Shown: in pieces, positions 1-8,757 of the stretch
How positions within the stretch are numbered: position 1 is the stretch's first letter
Layout of the letters: each line of letters begins with the position of its first letter
Assembly: GCA_021768705.1 (NCBI GenBank)
Contig: JAETUG010000001.1
Span: 62,001 to 126,000 of the forward strand
Reading direction: 5' to 3'
Origin: Bacillota bacterium
GTDB lineage: Bacteria; Bacillota; Clostridia; Lachnospirales; Anaerotignaceae
DNA length: 64,000 bases
Made by a program: the position numbers and the translations under genes
The notes under the pieces: generated by a model
Seen by the model: only the letters and a program-made list of their open reading frames with translations
Databases searched by the model: none
Told to the model about the DNA's origin: nothing

Positions 1-26
1 GAGTCCTTTCGGACTCTTTTTGTTTT
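1..26 (+). terminator. Intrinsic terminator at left edge
   Basis: A 6-bp stem (gagtcc/ggactc) with a TTTC loop is followed by a T-run on the plus strand. It would end a plus-strand gene lying left of the window. Because the minus-strand carboxypeptidase gene stops only 15 bp away, the hairpin probably also ends the long minus-strand operon, but the bases beyond position 1 needed to show a T-run in that direction are not visible. Confidence 0.65.
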
Positions 27-30
27 GCAA

Positions 31-1635
31 TTAAAATCTTCTTCTGCCGCCTCTGCGTCTGCCTTTGCCGCCCATATTCAGACCGGAACCAAAATTGTAG
101 CCGCCTCTGCGCCTGCTGTTTCTGCGATTGCCAATAAATTTGATGCCAATGATGACAACAGCGATTACCACAATGATGCCAACCAGTGTCAGGATTCCCT
201 TCAAGGTAAACAGGTTTTTGAAGAAATAGCCAATGGAACTGAAGATTGTACCCTTGGATACCTCTCTGCCTGCGTAAACAGGTGCTTCCAGAACCGTCTT
301 ACCCTTCACTTCATAGGAAGCCACACCGATTTGTGCCCCCTTCTCGATAGGTGCTTTCAGGGAAACATTGCCTTCTTTATCGGTTACCGCATAGGCTTCA
401 TCATAGGTTACTGTTGCTTTCAGGCTATCCCCGGCAGATGTGGGCAAGAAAGCAACCATATCTTCTTTAAATACTACCGGAAGGGTATCGCCTTCGGATT
501 TTTTATGTTTTGTTAAAGGAACCTCTTCAATGGTTGCATTTGCTTTCGCAATCTCAATCTTCTGATAGTTATTAAAGCCATATTCAAAAAGGTTCTTCGC
601 ATCCAGCCAACGGTTAGGGTCTTCGGAGTGGAAAACCACTGCGATCAACTGCACGTCATTTTTTTCCGCTGACGCCGTTACACAATCCCCAGCTTCATCT
701 GTGAAACCGGTCTTGATGCCTGTTGCATAAGGATAGTTATATTCGCCATCTGTAATGAGCAGGTTATGGCTGCGCCATGCGTATTCCTGCGTCTTCATGT
801 TTTCATTGCTTTCGAACATATTATCCGCACCATTGCCGGAAAAGCTCTTTTCATTGGCGATTTCTGCCAGTGTTTCATTTTCCATGAAAGCTCTGGCAAT
901 CAGTGCCATGTCGTGGGCTGTAGTATAATGATCTTCCGAATGGTAACCGTGGGCATTGGCAAAATGACTGTTCGTTGCCCCCAGTTTTTCCGCTTTTTGA
1001 TTCATCAGATCTGTGAAAACTGCTTCACATTTGGCAAAGCTAAGGCTGTCGTCATTTTCTGCTCTTTTTACTACCGCTGCCGCAACTACGTTGGCAGAAT
1101 CGTTTCCGGAAGGAATGATCAGACCTCTGATCGCATTTTTCATAGTCAGAGTTTCCCCTAACTGATGGCCTGCCTTACTGGAGTCCAGTGTTACTTCGTT
1201 GATCTCGGTGCCGACCGTGATGAGTTCTTCAGGTTCAAAATAGTCCAAAGCCACCAGAGCTGTCAGCATTTTTGTCATGCTGGCAGGATACATCTTCTGG
1301 TCAGGATTTTTTTCAAATAAAATCGTCCCTGTGGATGCTTCGATCAGGATAGCCGAAGATGCCTCCACACTGGGTGCACCATCGGCAGCCAGAACGGCAT
1401 CCTGCAAATCATTCTTTTTCACCACAGGCAGGGCTTTGTCCTTGCCGCTCTCCTCTTTTTCACCTGCGGATGTAGCGTCTTTGCTGTTGTTTTCACCCTC
1501 TGTATTCATTTTTTCTTCACTTACCGCAGCATTTTCTTCCTGCTGCTCTGTCTGATCTTTGCCACAGCCGGCTGCACCAAGGGCTACTGCTGCCGCCAAA
1601 AATAAAGCAATATATTTTGCGAAAGATCTTTTCAT
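31..1635 (-). CDS. D-alanyl-D-alanine carboxypeptidase (peptidase S11), lipoprotein-type signal
   Basis: This is a penicillin-binding D,D-carboxypeptidase of about 534 residues that trims pentapeptide stems of peptidoglycan outside the membrane. The S11 catalytic triad motifs are all present: SMTK at about residues 119-122, SGN at 176-178 and KTG at 308-310. The N-terminus has a hydrophobic signal ending in a lipobox-like AAGC, with Cys about residue 24. A Glu/Lys-rich linker follows. The C-terminus has a transmembrane segment and an Arg/Gly-rich cytoplasmic tail, so the protein may be anchored at both ends. I chose the start at 1635 because an AAAGGAG site lies just upstream; a longer reading to 1662 has none. 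The start overlaps the stop of the upstream gene (ATGA), suggesting translational coupling. It is the last gene of the miaB-mutS-mutL-miaA operon. Which PBP5-like paralogue it is (DacA, DacB or DacF type) cannot be decided here. Confidence 0.9.
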   Translation of the reverse strand: MKRSFAKYIALFLAAAVALGAAGCGKDQTEQQEENAAVSEEKMNTEGENNSKDATSAGEKEESGKDKALPVVKKNDLQDAVLAADGAPSVEASSAILIEASTGTILFEKNPDQKMYPASMTKMLTALVALDYFEPEELITVGTEINEVTLDSSKAGHQLGETLTMKNAIRGLIIPSGNDSANVVAAAVVKRAENDDSLSFAKCEAVFTDLMNQKAEKLGATNSHFANAHGYHSEDHYTTAHDMALIARAFMENETLAEIANEKSFSGNGADNMFESNENMKTQEYAWRSHNLLITDGEYNYPYATGIKTGFTDEAGDCVTASAEKNDVQLIAVVFHSEDPNRWLDAKNLFEYGFNNYQKIEIAKANATIEEVPLTKHKKSEGDTLPVVFKEDMVAFLPTSAGDSLKATVTYDEAYAVTDKEGNVSLKAPIEKGAQIGVASYEVKGKTVLEAPVYAGREVSKGTIFSSIGYFFKNLFTLKGILTLVGIIVVIAVVIIGIKFIGNRRNSRRRGGYNFGSGLNMGGKGRRRGGRRRF

Positions 1636-2561
1636 TTCGAAACTCCTTTCTGCTTTTTCCATTTTTTCTTCTCTTCCAGTTCCCGTTTCAGGGCTTTCAA
1701 TTCTTCATCAAACCGCTTGGAACGCAGCCCTGGATAGGCATTCATCAAACGCCGTTCGATCAAACTGCTTCGATTGAGGGCATTGACACGGTTTTCCATT
1801 TTTTCTTTGATCTCGTTCATCATGTATTCTCTGCGAAGCCGTTCTTCTTCTCGCAGCAGCTTGATCTGTTCATTTTCTTCTGCGATGCGTTCCTTCAAAT
1901 CTCGCAGCATTTCCACAGCGGGCATATTTTCAAAGTGGACAATGATCTCCTGTCGGGTACCATAAAGCTTGGTGCCTTCCAGTTTTTCCCGCAGATGGTC
2001 ATGGGCTTCGCTGAGGACTGCCAATTTTTCATTGAACCGCAACACATGCAGCACCGTGATCGTGGTATCTACTGCCAGATATGCTAAAAGCAGCGTCCCT
2101 ACCAGTTCGCCCCATGTTCTGGGGACCGCCGCTACAAAGCCTGCAATGGCAGGCTGCACCACCCGTATCACAAAAGCAGATATGACGCCCCATTCCAGAG
2201 AACGCTCCAGACAGACACGTCCTTTGATGTTGAATGGTTTTTCCGAATAATCCCACCATGTGGCATGGAACAGCTTTTCCATGGCTGTTCCAATCAAGTA
2301 TTCTACCACAGTGGCAATCAGAAAGCCACCCAAAAATAACAGCGGGATACTTTCTGCCACAGGGCCCAAGGCAAGAAGGATCAGCAATGCACCTGTGCCA
2401 TAAATGGGACACATAGGGCCATTGACAAACCCACGATTGACCCATTTTTTCGTGGTAATAGAAACAAAAGCCGATTCCATGGCCCAGCCCAGAAAGCTGT
2501 AGATCATAAAATAAGCATATAATTCAAAAAAAGTATAATCGAACCAAAGGGTCGACCACAT
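1632..2561 (-). CDS. CmpB-type membrane protein (putative ABC-transporter type IV, PF06541-like)
   Basis: This 309-residue protein has several membrane helices in its first about 190 residues. Early motifs such as FLGWAMES and GFVNGPMCPIYG are typical of the CmpB family, annotated as putative ABC-transporter type IV. No ATP-binding subunit lies next to it, so a transport role is not shown. The last about 120 residues are charged and predicted coiled-coil, rich in Glu, Arg and Lys, and probably cytoplasmic. An AGAAGGGA site precedes the start. Its stop overlaps the start of the carboxypeptidase gene by four bases, which links it to cell-envelope work, but the function of the family is unknown to me. 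Confidence 0.75.
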   Translation of the reverse strand: MWSTLWFDYTFFELYAYFMIYSFLGWAMESAFVSITTKKWVNRGFVNGPMCPIYGTGALLILLALGPVAESIPLLFLGGFLIATVVEYLIGTAMEKLFHATWWDYSEKPFNIKGRVCLERSLEWGVISAFVIRVVQPAIAGFVAAVPRTWGELVGTLLLAYLAVDTTITVLHVLRFNEKLAVLSEAHDHLREKLEGTKLYGTRQEIIVHFENMPAVEMLRDLKERIAEENEQIKLLREEERLRREYMMNEIKEKMENRVNALNRSSLIERRLMNAYPGLRSKRFDEELKALKRELEEKKKWKKQKGVSK

Positions 2562-2597
2562 ACGAATCCCTTCTTTGCGAATAGATTTCCCCGTATG

Positions 2598-3536
2598 TTA
2601 CAATATGTTCCCTTCCTTTAGATAGTCCAACACATCCTCCAAGGTTTCTTCGCCCGTGGCCTTGCTCAGGTCTATCCAAAGACCATCGATCTGTCGGCGA
2701 AACCATGTCAGCTGCCGTTTCGCAAAGCGTCTGGTGTTGGTTTTCAGCTGTGTCACCGCTTCTTCCAAGGTACATTCCCCGTTAAAATAGGGAATAAATT
2801 CCTTGTAACCAATGCCCTGCATGGAAACCAGATCGGGGGTATATCCCCTGTCCAGCAGCCCCTTCACTTCCTCCAGCAATCCCTGCTTCAGCATCAGATC
2901 GATCCGCAGTTCGATGCGCTCATAAAGCTTTTCCCTGTCCATAGTCAGGATGATGACTGCTGCATTGTAGGGCGTTTCCTTCTCCTTTTGCTCTGCGTTA
3001 TGTTCAGAAAATTTCTGCCCTGTCAGGTAATGATATTCCAAAGCACGGGTGACACGCTTCACATTATTTGGATGGATGTTTGCGGCATATTCAGGATCGA
3101 TTTCCTGCAATCTTTCATAAAGCACATCCGGACCCTGCTCTCGGGCCAGTTTGTAACATTCCTCACGATAGGAAGTGTTGTTTTCTGTTTCCGTGAAGTC
3201 GTTGTCATATAAAAGAGCATTGATATAGAAGCCTGTACCGCCAACAAGAATAGGAATTTTCCCTTTCGCCCAGATCTCTTCCATATAGGCTTTCGCCTTT
3301 TGCTGGAAAATCATCACGTTGTACTCCTCATCCGGATCGAATTCATCGATGAGATAATGGGGCACGCCATCAGCTTCCTCAGGGGTCACCTTTGCCGTCC
3401 CAATATCCATATATCTGTATACCTGCATGGAATCTGCAGAAATGATCTCCCCGCCAATCTCCTTCGCCAGCTTGATAGAAAATCCTGTTTTGCCACAAGC
3501 GGTGGGCCCGCCAATGACAATCAGTGGTCTTTTCAT
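2598..3536 (-). CDS. miaA: tRNA dimethylallyltransferase MiaA
   Basis: MiaA transfers a dimethylallyl group to N6 of A37 in tRNAs that read codons starting with U. The P-loop GPTACGKT is at residues 10-17. The ISADSMQVYR and GTAKVTPEE blocks that contact tRNA and substrate follow, and then GGTGFYINALLY. The length of 312 residues is normal for the family. The start at 3536 has an AAGGTGAG site. The longer open frame to 3602 would overlap mutL and lacks a site, so I rejected it. It lies 28 bp downstream of mutL. MiaB, which methylthiolates the MiaA product, is the first gene of the same operon. Confidence 0.95.
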   Translation of the reverse strand: MKRPLIVIGGPTACGKTGFSIKLAKEIGGEIISADSMQVYRYMDIGTAKVTPEEADGVPHYLIDEFDPDEEYNVMIFQQKAKAYMEEIWAKGKIPILVGGTGFYINALLYDNDFTETENNTSYREECYKLAREQGPDVLYERLQEIDPEYAANIHPNNVKRVTRALEYHYLTGQKFSEHNAEQKEKETPYNAAVIILTMDREKLYERIELRIDLMLKQGLLEEVKGLLDRGYTPDLVSMQGIGYKEFIPYFNGECTLEEAVTQLKTNTRRFAKRQLTWFRRQIDGLWIDLSKATGEETLEDVLDYLKEGNIL

Positions 3537-3564
3537 AAACTCACCTTTTTCTTCTGGAATCCGT

Positions 3565-5595
3565 TCAATTCTGGATACGTTTGAACATTTTTTCCATTTC
3601 ATATTTTGTTAATTCGATGATGGTCGGTCTGCCGTGGGGACAGGTAAAGGGATGTTCCAGCTTGAGCAGCTGATGGATGAGGGCCTCCGCTTCTCTCATA
3701 CTCAACACGTCATGGCCTTTTACCGCTGCCTTACATGCCATGGTAGCCACCGCCAGTATTTTTGTATCATATACATTGGTGATACGTTCCTCTGCCAGCC
3801 TGTCCAGAATATCCGTAAAGAAACCAATACTGCTGGGGTTCTGTAGCAAATAAGGCGTAGCCCGCAGAGCATATTTCCCGCCAAAGCCCTCCAGTTCAAA
3901 GCCAAAGCTTTCCAGCAGGTCTTTGTTGTCCTTCAAAACCTCGGTTTCCATGGGTGTCAGGTTCAGCATCAGGGGGGTCAGCATCCGTTGAGAAACCACC
4001 TGCTCTTCTTTGAAGCGGTTCATCAGCTCTTCATAAAGAATACGTTCATGGGCAGCATGCTGGTCAATCAGATAGAGACATTCCCCCTGTTCCACGATCC
4101 AGTAGGTGCGGAACACCTGTCCGATGATTTTATAATTCTGGAAGAAAGGCTTCTTTTCTTCCTTTCTTTCTTCTTTTGCAGCAGAAATTTTGATCTCTTC
4201 CTGCTTTGGTGCTTCCTGCACCTTTACAGGTTCTGCCTTCGGCATCTCTTTTTCCTGCACAGGTTCTTTTTTCAAATAAGGCTCTGCCCTCTGGGCAACA
4301 CTACTGGGGGCAGTTTTCCGTTTCAGCAATTCGTCCACACTTCTGCCGCCGCCCAAAGAGGTTCTACCAGCCAAAGATGGCTTTACTGATCCCACAGTTT
4401 TTTCTGATTTTGGCTGTTCTGTTTTGGACAAGTCAAATTTTTCTGATTTCAGTTTTTCCTGTTCCAGATTCATCCCAGTGCTTTCCATAGCTCTGGACAA
4501 CTCTTTTACAGGTTCAAGACTTTTTGGTGCATCTGCCAATGTTTGCTGTTCTGGTTCCGGCTGTTTTTCCTTGGGCTTCTTTTCCAAAACTGCCTTGGGG
4601 ATCAGCACCGTTTCCTGCAACGCCTTTGATACCGCTGTATAGAAAAATTCATACACTTCATCATCGTTTTTGAAGCGGACTTCCAGCTTCGCCGGATGGA
4701 CATTCACATCCACCAGTGCAGGCTCTACTTCCAGATTCAGCACGAACACAGGGAATTTACCTATGAGGAGCTTTGTTTTATAAGCATCCTCCACCGCAGA
4801 AGAAACCACCTGATTTTTAATGAATCTGCCGTTGATGAAGAGGTTTTCATAGTTGCGGTTGGCTCTGCAAAGCTCCGGCTTGCCGATCAAACCACTGACG
4901 GCGTATTCTCCTTTTTTGCAGACGATGGGCAGCATATTGTTTGCCGCATCTTTGCCATACACATAGAACACTGCCGTTTTGGGGTCGTTGTTGCCTGCCG
5001 TATGCAGCACCGTTGTGCCATTGTTGATATAATGGATTGCCACTTCCGGATGCCCCAAGGCGATCTTGTTCACCAAATCGGAGACATAGCCGCTTTCAGT
5101 GGCAGGTTTTTTCAGAAATTTTCTGCGGGCAGGCACGTTATAGAAAAGGTTTTTGACCGTGATAGATGTGCCTTCTCTGCAGGCAGTATCTTCCAGAACT
5201 TCGATCTCCCCTGCATTGATGCAGATACGGGTGCCCGTTTCTTCCTCCTTGGTTTTCGTCAGCATTTCTACTTGTGCCACAGCCGCAATACTGGCAAGAG
5301 CTTCCCCACGGAACCCCAAAGTAAAAATATGCTCCAAATCTTCAATCTGGCTCATTTTACTGGTGGCATGGCGCAAAAATGCGGATTTCACCTGTTCTTT
5401 TGGGATACCACAGCCGTTATCCGCCACACGGATATAGGAAATGCCGCCTTCCCTGATCTCCACCGTCACACTGCTGGCGCCGGCGTCTATGGCGTTTTCT
5501 GTCAGTTCCTTTACCACGGATTTTGGAGATTCTACTACTTCCCCTGCCGCTATTTTATTGATGGTTTTGGAGTCCAGCAGTCGAATTTTCTGCAT
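3565..5595 (-). CDS. mutL: DNA mismatch repair protein MutL (endonuclease type)
   Basis: MutL couples mismatch recognition by MutS to strand incision. The N-terminal GHKL ATPase shows the E-x-x-x-N helix (KELTENAIDAG), the DNGCGI motif and GFRGEAL. A long Lys/Glu/Pro-rich linker covers roughly residues 330-470. The C-terminal dimerisation domain carries the metal-binding endonuclease motif DQHAAHERILYEE at about residue 510 and the CPHGRP motif near the end. This places it with nicking MutL proteins of bacteria that lack MutH. The length of 676 residues is normal. A strong AAGGAGGAG site lies just before the ATG, 22 bp after the mutS stop. Confidence 0.96.
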   Translation of the reverse strand: MQKIRLLDSKTINKIAAGEVVESPKSVVKELTENAIDAGASSVTVEIREGGISYIRVADNGCGIPKEQVKSAFLRHATSKMSQIEDLEHIFTLGFRGEALASIAAVAQVEMLTKTKEEETGTRICINAGEIEVLEDTACREGTSITVKNLFYNVPARRKFLKKPATESGYVSDLVNKIALGHPEVAIHYINNGTTVLHTAGNNDPKTAVFYVYGKDAANNMLPIVCKKGEYAVSGLIGKPELCRANRNYENLFINGRFIKNQVVSSAVEDAYKTKLLIGKFPVFVLNLEVEPALVDVNVHPAKLEVRFKNDDEVYEFFYTAVSKALQETVLIPKAVLEKKPKEKQPEPEQQTLADAPKSLEPVKELSRAMESTGMNLEQEKLKSEKFDLSKTEQPKSEKTVGSVKPSLAGRTSLGGGRSVDELLKRKTAPSSVAQRAEPYLKKEPVQEKEMPKAEPVKVQEAPKQEEIKISAAKEERKEEKKPFFQNYKIIGQVFRTYWIVEQGECLYLIDQHAAHERILYEELMNRFKEEQVVSQRMLTPLMLNLTPMETEVLKDNKDLLESFGFELEGFGGKYALRATPYLLQNPSSIGFFTDILDRLAEERITNVYDTKILAVATMACKAAVKGHDVLSMREAEALIHQLLKLEHPFTCPHGRPTIIELTKYEMEKMFKRIQN

Positions 5596-5617
5596 GTGTC
5601 TCCTCCTTCCTCAAAAC

Positions 5618-8239
5618 TTACATCCCCTTTGCCTTTTTCTGCAGTTCAAAAAGGGTCTGCAGGGCTTCGATGGGGGTCATGGCCATCACGTCCAGCTTGG
5701 AGAGTTCATCCGCCAGCTGGGTCTCTGCCATGTTGAACATATCGATCTGTTTCGCTGTTTCTTCCATCTGTTCCTTGGATTCTACAGCGATCTTTTTTGC
5801 TTTTTTCGTAATATCCGCCGCGTTCAGCTGTTTTAATATCTGACCGCTGCGACGGATGACTTTATTAGGCAAGCCTGCCAGACGGGCTACCTGCACCCCA
5901 TAGCTGTGATCTGCACCGCCCCGTTGGATCTTCCGCAGGAAAATGATATCCTCCCCCTGCTCCTGCACGGCAATGCAGTAATTCTTCACACCGGAAAGCT
6001 TACCTTCCAATTCGCTCAACTCATGGTAATGGGTCGCAAAAAGAGTCTTTGCACCGATCTGCTTGGTATCGGCAATATATTCCAGCACTGCCCATGCAAT
6101 GGACAGACCATCGAAAGTGCTGGTACCACGGCCAATCTCGTCCAAAATCAGCAAACTTTTACTGGTGGCATTGTTCAGGATATTTGCTACTTCCGTCATT
6201 TCTACCATAAAGGTACTCTGCCCTGCGCTCAGGTCATCGGAGGCACCTACACGGGTAAAAATGCGGTCTACAATGCCGATATGGGCTTCTTCCGCAGGAA
6301 CAAAACTGCCGATCTGCGCCATCAGCACGATCAGAGCCGTCTGCCGCATATATGTAGATTTCCCCGCCATATTGGGGCCTGTGATGATAGCCAGTCGGGT
6401 ATCCTCCTGATCCAAATAGGTATCGTTGGGAATGAATTGTCCGTCCATCATCTTTTCCACCACAGGGTGTCTGCCGCCTTTGATTTCAATGACGTCTCCA
6501 TCATCCACCACAGGTTTTGTATAATTCATGCTTTGGGCAACTTCTCCCAGAGACTGCAGACAATCGATGACAGAAACGATATATGCACAGTATTGAATGC
6601 GTTCCACTTCTGCCGCAACGGCATTGCGGATTTCACAGAACACATCGTATTCCAATGTGGTGATCTTATCTTCTGCCCCTAAAATCAGTTCTTCCAATTC
6701 TTTCAGTTCAGGGGTGATGAAGCGTTCCGCATTGGCAAGGGTCTGCTTGCGGATATAGGTTTCAGGCAACATTTCCAGGTTGGATTTGGTGATCTCGATA
6801 TAATAGCCAAAAACCCTATTGTAGCGCACTTTCAGGTTTTTAATCCCTGTTTTTTCTCTTTCTTGTTCTTCCAGTTCTTTGATCCATGTGGTGCCGTTTT
6901 CCTTGGCCTTTATATAAGTATCCAATTCGTCATGGAAGCCTTCCCGAATCATGCCGCCCTCTCGTACAGAGAAGGGAGGATCTTCCACAATGGCCTGAGA
7001 AATCAATTGATGGATATTTTCCAGAGGGTCCAGTTGTTCATGGAGCTCCGTCAGATAAGGGCTTTCACAGCGGCTCAAAATATTTTTCAGCAGAGGCAGA
7101 TTTTCAATGGAATTTTTCAGTGCTGACAAATCTCTGGCATTGGCATTCTGATAGACCACTCGGGACATAATACGTTCAAAATCGTACATGGAACGAAGAA
7201 TCTCCTTGATTTCCTCCCGCAGGAACAAATCATCGTAAAGCTCCTCCACCCCGTCCAGACGTTTATTGATTTCGTCTTTGGAAAGGAGAGGCTGTTCCAC
7301 CCATTTCCGCAACAACCTTGCCCCCATAGCTGTCTGGGTCTTATCCACCACGCTTAGCAAAGAGCCTTTTTTATTTTTTTCCCGCATGGTCTCCGTCAGT
7401 TCCAGATTTCTGCGGCTGGAGACATCCAGAAGCATAAAATCCCCTGTGGTATAGTACTTCAAAGTGGAAATATGGCTCAAATCATTTTTCTGTGTCTCGT
7501 TCAAATACCACATCAAGGCACCGGAAGCAGAAACAGCCATCAGTTTTTTCTTAAGACCAAAGCCTTCCAAAGTTTTCACCTTGAAATGTTTCTGCAGCGT
7601 ATCCTTTGCCGTATTATAATCATACATACGGCTGTCGATATCATTGAGGTATAAGCGGAATCTCTGCTCAATCTCCTTCGCAAGGGGGCTATTCAGGAAT
7701 TCCCCGTTGCAGATCAGTTCCGCAGGGGAAAAGCGAGCCGTTTCATCCAAAATTTTTGCCGCCGCCTGTATGCTGCCAAATTCTGTTGTCTGGAATTCAC
7801 CGGTGGTAACATCGCAGACTGCGATGCCATAACCGCTAGCACTGTTGTAAATAGAGAGGATGTAGTTATTTTTTGTTTCATCCAAAACAGTATGATCCAC
7901 AACGGTGCCAGGGGTAATGACACGGACAACATCCCGTTTTACCAAGCCCTTCGCCGCCTTGGGGTCCTCCACCTGTTCGCAGATGGCCACTTTATAGCCC
8001 TTCTCAATCAGACGGGCAATATACCCATCTGCAGAATGAAAAGGCACGCCGCACATGGGGGCCCTTTCTTCCTGTCCCCAGTCCTTTCCCGTCAGGGTGA
8101 TCTCCAACTCCTTGGATGCGATCACGGCATCCTCAAAAAACATTTCATAAAAATCCCCTAAACGAAAAAAAAGCAGACAATGCTTATAGTTTTCTTTAAT
8201 CTCAAAGTATTGCTGCATCATGGGTGTGATCTTCGCCAT
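5618..8239 (-). CDS. mutS: DNA mismatch repair protein MutS
   Basis: MutS binds mismatches and small loops and starts repair with MutL. The N-terminal GDFYEMF motif holds the Phe-x-Glu wedge that stacks on the mismatch. The C-terminal ABC-type ATPase has Walker A (GPNMAGKST, about residue 620), Walker B with LLILDEIGRGTST, and the FATHYHEL block. A C-terminal helix-turn-helix end is present, giving 873 residues, a normal length. I chose the start at 8239, where the protein begins MAKITPMMQQY and an AAGGAGGAGG site lies upstream. An extended frame to 8311 has neither conservation nor a site. A hairpin sits between this gene and the upstream ylbF-like gene, which may lower or regulate expression from the miaB promoter. 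Confidence 0.97.
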   Translation of the reverse strand: MAKITPMMQQYFEIKENYKHCLLFFRLGDFYEMFFEDAVIASKELEITLTGKDWGQEERAPMCGVPFHSADGYIARLIEKGYKVAICEQVEDPKAAKGLVKRDVVRVITPGTVVDHTVLDETKNNYILSIYNSASGYGIAVCDVTTGEFQTTEFGSIQAAAKILDETARFSPAELICNGEFLNSPLAKEIEQRFRLYLNDIDSRMYDYNTAKDTLQKHFKVKTLEGFGLKKKLMAVSASGALMWYLNETQKNDLSHISTLKYYTTGDFMLLDVSSRRNLELTETMREKNKKGSLLSVVDKTQTAMGARLLRKWVEQPLLSKDEINKRLDGVEELYDDLFLREEIKEILRSMYDFERIMSRVVYQNANARDLSALKNSIENLPLLKNILSRCESPYLTELHEQLDPLENIHQLISQAIVEDPPFSVREGGMIREGFHDELDTYIKAKENGTTWIKELEEQEREKTGIKNLKVRYNRVFGYYIEITKSNLEMLPETYIRKQTLANAERFITPELKELEELILGAEDKITTLEYDVFCEIRNAVAAEVERIQYCAYIVSVIDCLQSLGEVAQSMNYTKPVVDDGDVIEIKGGRHPVVEKMMDGQFIPNDTYLDQEDTRLAIITGPNMAGKSTYMRQTALIVLMAQIGSFVPAEEAHIGIVDRIFTRVGASDDLSAGQSTFMVEMTEVANILNNATSKSLLILDEIGRGTSTFDGLSIAWAVLEYIADTKQIGAKTLFATHYHELSELEGKLSGVKNYCIAVQEQGEDIIFLRKIQRGGADHSYGVQVARLAGLPNKVIRRSGQILKQLNAADITKKAKKIAVESKEQMEETAKQIDMFNMAETQLADELSKLDVMAMTPIEALQTLFELQKKAKGM

Positions 8240-8276
8240 GGATGAACCTCCTCCTTCTCCCTTTTTTACAAGCAAA

Positions 8277-8316
8277 CCCGAATAGAGGAAAATGGATACA
8301 CTTTCCCCCATTCGGG
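8277..8316 (-). terminator. Hairpin between ylbF-like gene and mutS
   Basis: Arms cccgaat and attcggg enclose a further imperfect stem, giving a long hairpin about 40 bases in size. In the minus direction it is followed by TTTGCTTG, a weak T-run, so it may be a partial terminator or an RNA stabiliser upstream of mutS. A fully effective terminator is unlikely because no strong promoter is visible between it and mutS. Confidence 0.4.
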
Positions 8317-8341
8317 CAAAAAAACAATATCTGCGAAACGA

Positions 8342-8746
8342 TTAGTGGCAGCCACCGCCGCAGGAAGAGCAGCAGCTAGGGTCGCAGCCGCCAGTAGCTT
8401 CGGGTTCTTCACCTGTCAGTGTTGCTGTAATAATATTGAATACAGAATTCATGAAGTTGTTGAAGTTCTGTTCTGCAACATACAGATCGGAAGCCAGCTT
8501 GTTTGTTCTGATGGCTTCGCCTTTTGTTTTCATTTCTTCGTTGAATGCTCTCTGTTCTTCTACAGGGATACCGCCAGCCTGCATTTTTGCTTCGAAATCG
8601 TAGTGCAGTTTTGTGTATTCTTCTACCAGTTTTGCGATTTCGGGGTCTTTTTCATAAGCTTCCTTTGCAGCCAGCAGTGCTTCCACCTGAGGAGTTTTCT
8701 GCAGTTCCTCGCCTAATGCTCTTGCCATTTCAAATACTGTTGTCAT
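8342..8746 (-). CDS. YlbF/YmcA family protein with cysteine-rich tail
   Basis: This 134-residue helical protein matches the YlbF/YmcA family in size and layout. In Bacillus subtilis, YlbF, YmcA and YaaT form a complex that assists RNase Y-dependent RNA processing and carries iron-sulfur clusters. The first about 110 residues are charged and helical. The tail is GGCDPSCCSSCGGGCH, with six Cys and a terminal His, which could bind metal or an Fe-S cluster; that is inference. It lies between miaB, an Fe-S enzyme gene, and mutS, with 11 bp to miaB and an AAGGTGA site. In B. subtilis ymcA is likewise next to the miaB homologue, which supports the family call. Confidence 0.8.
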   Translation of the reverse strand: MTTVFEMARALGEELQKTPQVEALLAAKEAYEKDPEIAKLVEEYTKLHYDFEAKMQAGGIPVEEQRAFNEEMKTKGEAIRTNKLASDLYVAEQNFNNFMNSVFNIITATLTGEEPEATGGCDPSCCSSCGGGCH

Positions 8747-8757
8747 AATTTGTCACC

